From the NCBI GenBank assembly GCA_036971615.1, contig JAYKKR010000005.1, forward strand, positions 992,001 through 1,056,000: a stretch of 64,000 nt of DNA. The letters are read 5' to 3'. Within the stretch, counting starts at the first letter, position 1, and each line of letters begins with the position of its first letter. The DNA comes from Amyloporia xantha (taxonomy: Eukaryota > Basidiomycota > Agaricomycetes > Polyporales > Adustoporiaceae). Positions 58,394-64,000 of the stretch are shown here, in pieces. Below the pieces are notes generated by a model. It worked only from the letters and a program-made list of their open reading frames with translations. It did no database searches and was not told the DNA's origin. Made by a program: the position numbers and the translations under genes.

Positions 58394-59716
58394 ATGCTGT
58401 TATCATATACGGTTCTTATGCGTGCATTTTTCATATGCGTACGGGCAGTTCGTTGCAGGCGAGTTGTCGCGTCGGGTACATCTGTCGCTGTCGACATTGG
58501 CACGGTGTCCTGGCAGTATATTAATTCCAGCGCGGCGTTTAAAACGGTCTTGCCCTCCGGTTACGATGTTCGGTGCTGTGGCGTACGTGAGGGAGATATA
58601 ATTCTGGATCGTGTGTTGCGTGAAGTGCTGAATGGGTTTGACTTTTGGCGATCCGGTCAGTTAAGGGAGGTTTGTGTTAGTCACGGTCTAAAAGTGCGAC
58701 GCGTCGATGGCGTACCTAAACTCATTGATCTCCTTAATAGTCATGTCTGCGTGGATAGCTGTATAGGGATGTCGTATGCGTTTACTATTTTGCCCTGTCA
58801 GCGCGATATCGTGGGGACATACGGAACGCACTCTAAACCTGCAATCGATGGGCGTGGTGGTGAGAATGGGCAACGCGTGAAATCTGCGCACGCTATGACT
58901 GGTTGTTTCGCAGTGTCAGACAAAACTTTGAGACACCGTATTATACAGGAGTGGCAGTCTGTTATGTCAACGAAGAACGTCCGTCCTGTTGTGTGTTCAG
59001 TCTGTGCTAGGTGTCGTCCTCCGGATAAAATGTCTCTGGTACATGCGTCTGCGATAGATTTATCGTTGTTATGTAACAATGACTTACCGGAGCACTTACG
59101 TCCGACGAATTACAGCATCGATGTCTATCAAGGCGCAATTCTGCATTCGAAGGGCATGCGTGACAGTAATGCGCTCGGTCTCTTGGATGTTTGCCGTTCT
59201 TGTAGTGACGACTTAATCGTGCGACGTCAAATGCCGAAGTTCGCGCTGGCGAATTGCTTGTATTATGCGCGTGAGAAACTGCCGCCTGCGGTACTAGATG
59301 CGTTCCAACTAGCTACGAGATGTGAGTTAGCTTTGATTTCGAGAGCACGGGCTAGTAGAATATCCTTTAAGTTTAGTGAAGTGCGAAAAGAGGAGGGTGG
59401 GGAGGTTAACACTAACGATGAGGATGCACAACGTCGATTTGATCTGTCGCAAGGATGTATTCGAGGTAACGTCATGGTTGTTCCGAATGATTCGACTTGT
59501 CTGAATGGTATGCTTCCGCCTGCGGATGATGTCATTAGAGATACTATCTGTGTGGTTTTTGTTGGGGCAAGTAAGCCTACGCGTGAGACTATTGAAAAAT
59601 TGAGTCCTATGTTGGTGCGCAAAAGTCGAGTCAAAGTGATGATTGATTTTTTGGTTCGAAATAACCCTTACTACGTAGTGTCCTCGACGTTTCGGGTTTT
59701 AACCAGCGAAATTTAG
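58394..59716 (+). pseudogene. Helitron protein, N-terminal part (DUF6570-like)
   Basis: An open frame ending at 59716. It holds a SAP-like segment (LREVCVSHGLKVRR, LIDLLNSHVC), a Cys pair region (VCSVCARCRPPDKMS) and the DUF6570-type block (LLDVCRSCSDDL, MPKFALANCLYYARE, CELALISRARASRISF). After NNPYYVVSSTF the frame ends in LTSEI, while the next frame continues NQRNLDLLFGPDTTD as expected. One base appears lost at the TTT run 59690-59692. The start is unresolved; an acidic open frame from 58102 may be an upstream exon. Confidence 0.75.
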
Positions 59717-60654
59717 ATTTACTGTTTGGGCCCGACACCACTGATGTTGATGAAGGTGTACCATGCGCTATTGAGATTGGATGCCTAGAGGACAATACGG
59801 CAGTCGAAAGTGCTGTAGCAGATTATACCCCGCGAAATGATATAGCGACGGGGCCTCTTCCGGGTGATGACATGCTCCTGGAAAACGTAGGATACACAAT
59901 GGGAGAACATACAATTTTCAGTTATCAGGAAATGAAGATGAAAGCTCTATCACACTGTCTGAGTGGGGGTCGTTACATCAAGTCTAGTACTGGAGGGAGG
60001 TTTGTTCCTGATTTCGAGAATCCCCGTCTTTTATCTTGGTTGTTCCCGCATCTGGATCCATGGGGGATAGGGGGATTTTTCCATCCGAATAGGCGACGTC
60101 AGCTCAGTTTAGAGGAGCAATTGTCGTACCTCCTGTCAGTCGTTGATTCCCCTTTTGAGAGGGACGAGACGTTTGCCTTCGTTTATTACAATATTCGTCA
60201 GAAAAAGATGGTGCGCGACTTTATGAATTTTAAAGTTAAGGCCTCGTTGCACGAACGTGTGGTGCACGATTTGCTGGCTGTCGATGTTGCTCTTCTGAAT
60301 AGCATGATATCTAAGAGCAAAGATGGACAGCGTTACGTACCGCAGAGTGAACAAGAAAAGTCCATACTGGCGTTGTTGTCACGTGTAAGCCTGGTTGGTC
60401 GTGATATTCCAGGTACAGCTGCTCATAAATTGACGCTTCGTAACCAGATCCGTGCATTGATTACCTTCAAAGGCACCCCTAATTTGTTTATAACTATCAA
60501 CCCAGCTGATGTTGACCATCCTCTTGTTCGTATCTTTGCAGGAGAAGATATCGTACTTGAAGATGCGACTCGGGCGAGGATCTGTCTGAATGGCATCGAA
60601 AGCTTTTGGTTGCCCGTAAGCCCGCCGCGTGCGCTTTGTTTTTTGACAAAATGA
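59694..60654 (+). pseudogene. Helitron protein, Helitron_like_N part
   Basis: The frame picks up at NLDLLFGPDTTD and carries the Helitron_like_N domain: LLSWLFPHLDPWGIGGFF, LSYLLSVVDSPFERDETFAF, SRVSLVGRDIPGTAAHKL and TPNLFITINPADVDHPLV, the segment before the Rep core. It then goes out of frame after RICLNGIE. The sequence KLLVARKPAACALFFDKMIS continues one base out, consistent with a lost A at 60599-60601. A second break at the GGG run 60691-60693 lies just before the HUH motif. Confidence 0.8.
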
Positions 60655-60690
60655 TAAGCAGTTTTGTGAATATAGTCCTTCGATACGGTC

Positions 60691-63600
60691 GGGAGATGTT
60701 GGTTTATTTGGGGTATGCGATGGTTATTACGGCACAGTTGAAACCCAAGGTAGGGGTACGTTACATTGTCACATGCTCGTATGGCTACGAGGGCAGCCGT
60801 CACCGCAGGTACTACGAGATAAGATGAAAGAATCCGATGTGTACAGGCAGGAGGTTTTCGATTGGTTAGAATCGATAATTAAATGTGAACCACTTGGTAC
60901 GACGGAGGTAGTAGTAGAAAGCGACGGTAAAGCACTCCCTATCCCTAATCGTAAACTTGAGACGGGCAATCCTGATCCTGGAGCTATCGCTCTCCCGTCG
61001 ATTGCCAGTCTGAGTGTCACTGACTTCGACGCGCAGTATGAATATTTTGTGAATGAGCTAGTGAAAGAGTACAACTGGCACAAGCATACCGGCACTTGCT
61101 GGCGATATCTCCGGAAGGGTGAAGAGAAGGTGGATGCGAACTGTAGAATGCGAATTGATGGTTCGACTCGTCTGCAGACGGCTGTAGACGAAGAGACAGG
61201 TTCCATTCTTCTTCGCAGGTTACACCCGCGTATCGCATGTTACAATGATACTGTGCTCTTTTTGTTACAGTCCAACATGGATATAAAATTTATTGGGTCT
61301 GGAGAGGGAGCGAAGGCGTTGCTTTATTATATTACCGATTATATCACCAAGTCTCCGTTGTCGACTCATGTGGGTTTGGCGTCGTTGGCGTATGCTATTC
61401 AGCGAAATAACAGTAAATACAAGTGGTCGGACGACGAAATTCCACAAACACAATATAAGGGTGCGGCGACCGTGCTAGTGAACGCCATGATGTCACGGCA
61501 GGAAATATCACACCAACAGGTTATGAGTTATTTAGTAGGAGGAGGGGATTTTTACGCTAGTCACCGATTCCGAGTGTTGCATTGGGGATCTATTGATCGT
61601 TTATTTCAATTGGCCTATAAGGAGAACTACCGTTCAAATGGTGCGTTTCACCAAACCAGCGAGGATCACGATGTATTAAGTGATACAGTAGCGGTCGATG
61701 CGGGCGTTCCTGATGTCATGCGGGAGTGTCCACCTGGTACAGAGATAGGAGGTGTAGCGCGGGTCTCATTAGCAGATGACGGCGATGGTTATGGCAACCG
61801 TGGTGATGTCGAAAGCTGCTATCGAGAAGATGAAGTGCAAGACGAAGAGAGTGTTACACTCGTGTTAGGTAGCGGGTCCATCTCGTCGGTCAATCAACAG
61901 CAAGACTACATCTATCGCGATGCTGGCCTTGGTTTTGGGGATATTTGCTTGTATGAGTTCGTCGGCACTGTGGAGAAGATAAGTAGGCTGTCTGAAAGTA
62001 CTCGCACCGAAAAGAGGCGTGTGACAGGCAATAATAATGGTAGGAAACCTACTCCGCGCGGCCAGTTGTTAGCTCCGCATCCGCAGGCTGTAACTCATAT
62101 CTTGCGTAAACGATCACGGTGGCTGGTGCCGGTTCTTTTAGGTGATCCTGCTCCGAGTTTCAATCGTTCATCGTCGGATAACGAGCGGTGGTGTCGTATG
62201 ATGCTCATATTATTCGTGCCGTGGAGGGTACCTACAGATCTAAAGGCTGCGTCTGAAAAGTGGTCGGAAGCGTACGAACGTTTAAAGAACGTTATTGACG
62301 ATTACCATAAGACTATCATGACCCATATGAACGTCCTGTCAGAGTGTCGAGATGCGCGAGATGAATTCAGTACCGCACGTCGTCGCGACTTCCGCAATGT
62401 TGGCGAATTTGTACAAGATGACGAAAGGGGGGGGGTCACTGTTGAGAATGACGATGATTGCGACGCAGCAATGTTTGCGGAGCTCGAAGGCGCGGTTGAT
62501 ATGCGAGCTAATGAGTTCAGTCCTGGCGCTTTGGAGAGTACTTTAGATTCGAAACTTGGGGTACGAACGAGAATGGCGTTGGATGCATGCTTTTCTACCT
62601 TTACCCGTGAAGAAAGCCATTGCGATGGAGAGTCGGCCACAGTGTGTTCGGAAGATGATCCGCGTTTATACCATGAAGCTGCCGTAATGCGAGGGTTGCG
62701 AAAACGCAAGCTGCTCAGTAGCAATGAAGGTGGGGATGAAGTCGTAAGTTCCGCTAAACGGCGTCGACGATCAGTTGAACCCAATATGACGGTATCGTCA
62801 CTGGCGGCTGTCAGCTCAGCAGAGCGTGACCATGACGTGGTATATGCGCGTAAATTCCACTTTGCTGTGGAACAGATTGTGCAGAGTATGCACTTGCATG
62901 ACAATCCCGAACAAGAACGTGCTTTCCGCATCGTAGCTAACCATCTACGTGATGATCGTAAGCAACTTTTGATGTACGTTCCTGGGGTAGGAGGCACGGG
63001 GAAGACGCATGTTGTAAAAGCTATCTTACAACTGTTTCACGCAGTTGGTAAGAGGAATGAGATCTTGGTCGGAGCGCCCACGGGTGCAGCAGCGAGGCTA
63101 ATAAACGGACATACAATTCATTCTTTACTCATGATATCAAGTCGTAAGCGGAAAGATTTTACCGAGCTCAGATCGCTGTGGAGAGGCGTACGGTATCTGA
63201 TTATCGACGAAATATCAATGACAGGGGCCGAGCTACTGAGTAAAGTCTCGGAACATCTCAAGCAAGCCAAAGGCGAAGATTGCACCCTCGCGACGAAGCC
63301 GTTTGGTGGTGTGAATATGATATTTATGGGTGACTTTGGTCAGTTAAAACCGGTGCAGGCTCACGCATTGTTTAGTTATGCATTGGTCAACAACCCGGGT
63401 TTTAGGGAAGCTCGTGACTGTGATGGTATATCTGCAATGATCGGCGCATGTTTATGGCGGCAAGTGGATACAGTTGTCGAATTAGTGAAGAACCAACGGC
63501 AAGGCGATGATCTTGTATATGCATCTATGTTAGGGCGGTTACGGTTGGGGAAATGTAGTAGAATCGAAATCGATGGTAACCGCAGTGATTTTGATTTGTT

Positions 63601-64000
63601 ACGTGGGAGGGAATTGCAAGTACTGAGCCGCGGTAACCCAGAGGTGCTTCAAAAGTTTCGTGGGGCGCCAGTGATAGTTGGTTCCAAGGTTCTGCGTGAT
63701 ATAATCAACGCTAGATTGCTTGCACACCATGCATCGGATCTGAAACAATCCGTACACTTATATCACGCTGTGGATACACATAAAGGGAGTCGCTTTACCG
63801 AGGACGTGCAGTCGTGTGTCTGGGGCTTACCGTCATCTGTCACCGATGATGCGTTGGGTCGGATTCCTTTGTTTGCGGGAATGAAAGTGATGGTGCAAGA
63901 TAATCTCGCATTCGATCGTGGTATCGTGAACGGTGCAGAAGGTATCGTTCGTGATATTCGTTATTACTGCGACCAGAAGGGACGAAGATTTCCATTAGTA
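60691..64000 (+). CDS. Helitron RepHel: HUH nuclease and Pif1-type helicase, open to window end
   Basis: This frame stays open for about 1100 codons to the right edge. It starts within GDVGLFGVCDGYYGTVE and contains the HUH motif in GTLHCHMLVWLRG and the two-tyrosine motif YYITDYITKSPL, which nick and join DNA. After an acidic and lysine-rich linker (KRKLLSSNEGG, SAKRRRRSVEP) comes the SF1B helicase: Walker A PGVGGTGKTHVV, APTGAAARLINGHTIHS, Walker B LIIDEISMTG and GDFGQLKPV, then FAGMKVMVQDN. All catalytic residues I can check are present. Its native N-terminus lies upstream across the frame breaks at 60691, 60599 and 59690. Confidence 0.85.

Larger units (their letters stand above)
58102..64000 (+). 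mobile_element. Helitron, right end outside the window
   Basis: The order of domains is that of an autonomous Helitron: a DUF6570-like cysteine-rich N-terminal region, Helitron_like_N, an HUH/two-tyrosine Rep nuclease and a Pif1-type helicase. Such elements move by rolling-circle replication. Its left boundary is not defined, and the 3' hairpin with CTRR end lies beyond position 64000. Three frame breaks divide the coding region (see the separate entries). Confidence 0.85.

Noticed and set aside
1..64000. tRNA, rRNA or CRISPR features
   Set aside because: No cloverleaf with intact A and B boxes, rRNA core sequence or spaced repeat array was recognised by eye; a dedicated tRNA scan was not possible.

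Overview
The window is fungal nuclear DNA, almost certainly from an agaricomycete basidiomycete. Genes lie close together on both strands and are cut by many short GT-AG introns of about 45-70 bases, including a 9-base exon. The gene repertoire also fits: Mga2/Spt23, Pex5, DUF7727, AIM24, MYND and F-box proteins, and single-pass membrane proteins with a jelly-roll ectodomain. All exon joins were read by eye and have not been checked against transcripts.

Layout. 1-1067: two small unknown genes on the minus strand, one running off the left edge. 1512-14314: a secreted-domain membrane protein, a DUF7727 membrane protein, an Ap4A phosphorylase, a Mga2/Spt23 transcription factor and a MYND protein, all on the plus strand. 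14315-20164: gene-poor, with an imperfect inverted repeat and a block almost free of CpG that carries an F-box-type gene. 20165-35811: a Rec114-like gene, an AIM24-like gene, a small membrane protein, dihydroxy-acid dehydratase, Pex5 and a membrane-anchored glutaminase-like protein; all but the small membrane protein are on the minus strand.

36271 to about 50.65 kb: one large minus-strand gene for a ZNFX1/NFX1-type superfamily 1 helicase, ending in NF-X1 and RZ-type zinc fingers. Two LTR insertions break it. One is a complete, very young Ty1/copia element (39557-44877; 5-base target duplication; LTRs differing at 2 of 356 bases; one intact 1457-residue Gag-Pol). The other is a lone LTR-like insert of 1077 bases (48184-49260; 4-base duplication). 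Both sit in exons, and removing either one restores the reading frame on paper. The helicase belongs to a family linked to small-RNA and heterochromatin pathways, so this may be a transposon-defence gene lost to transposons.

50.7-64.0 kb: a repeat-rich, CpG-poor stretch with a 66-base palindrome, then an intronless F-box gene, a strongly diverged ribonucleotide reductase small-subunit homologue that has lost the radical tyrosine and one metal ligand, and a Helitron (DUF6570-like, HUH/two-tyrosine Rep and Pif1-type helicase) that continues past the right edge. The Helitron reading frame is broken at three places, each looking like one base lost from a short homopolymer.
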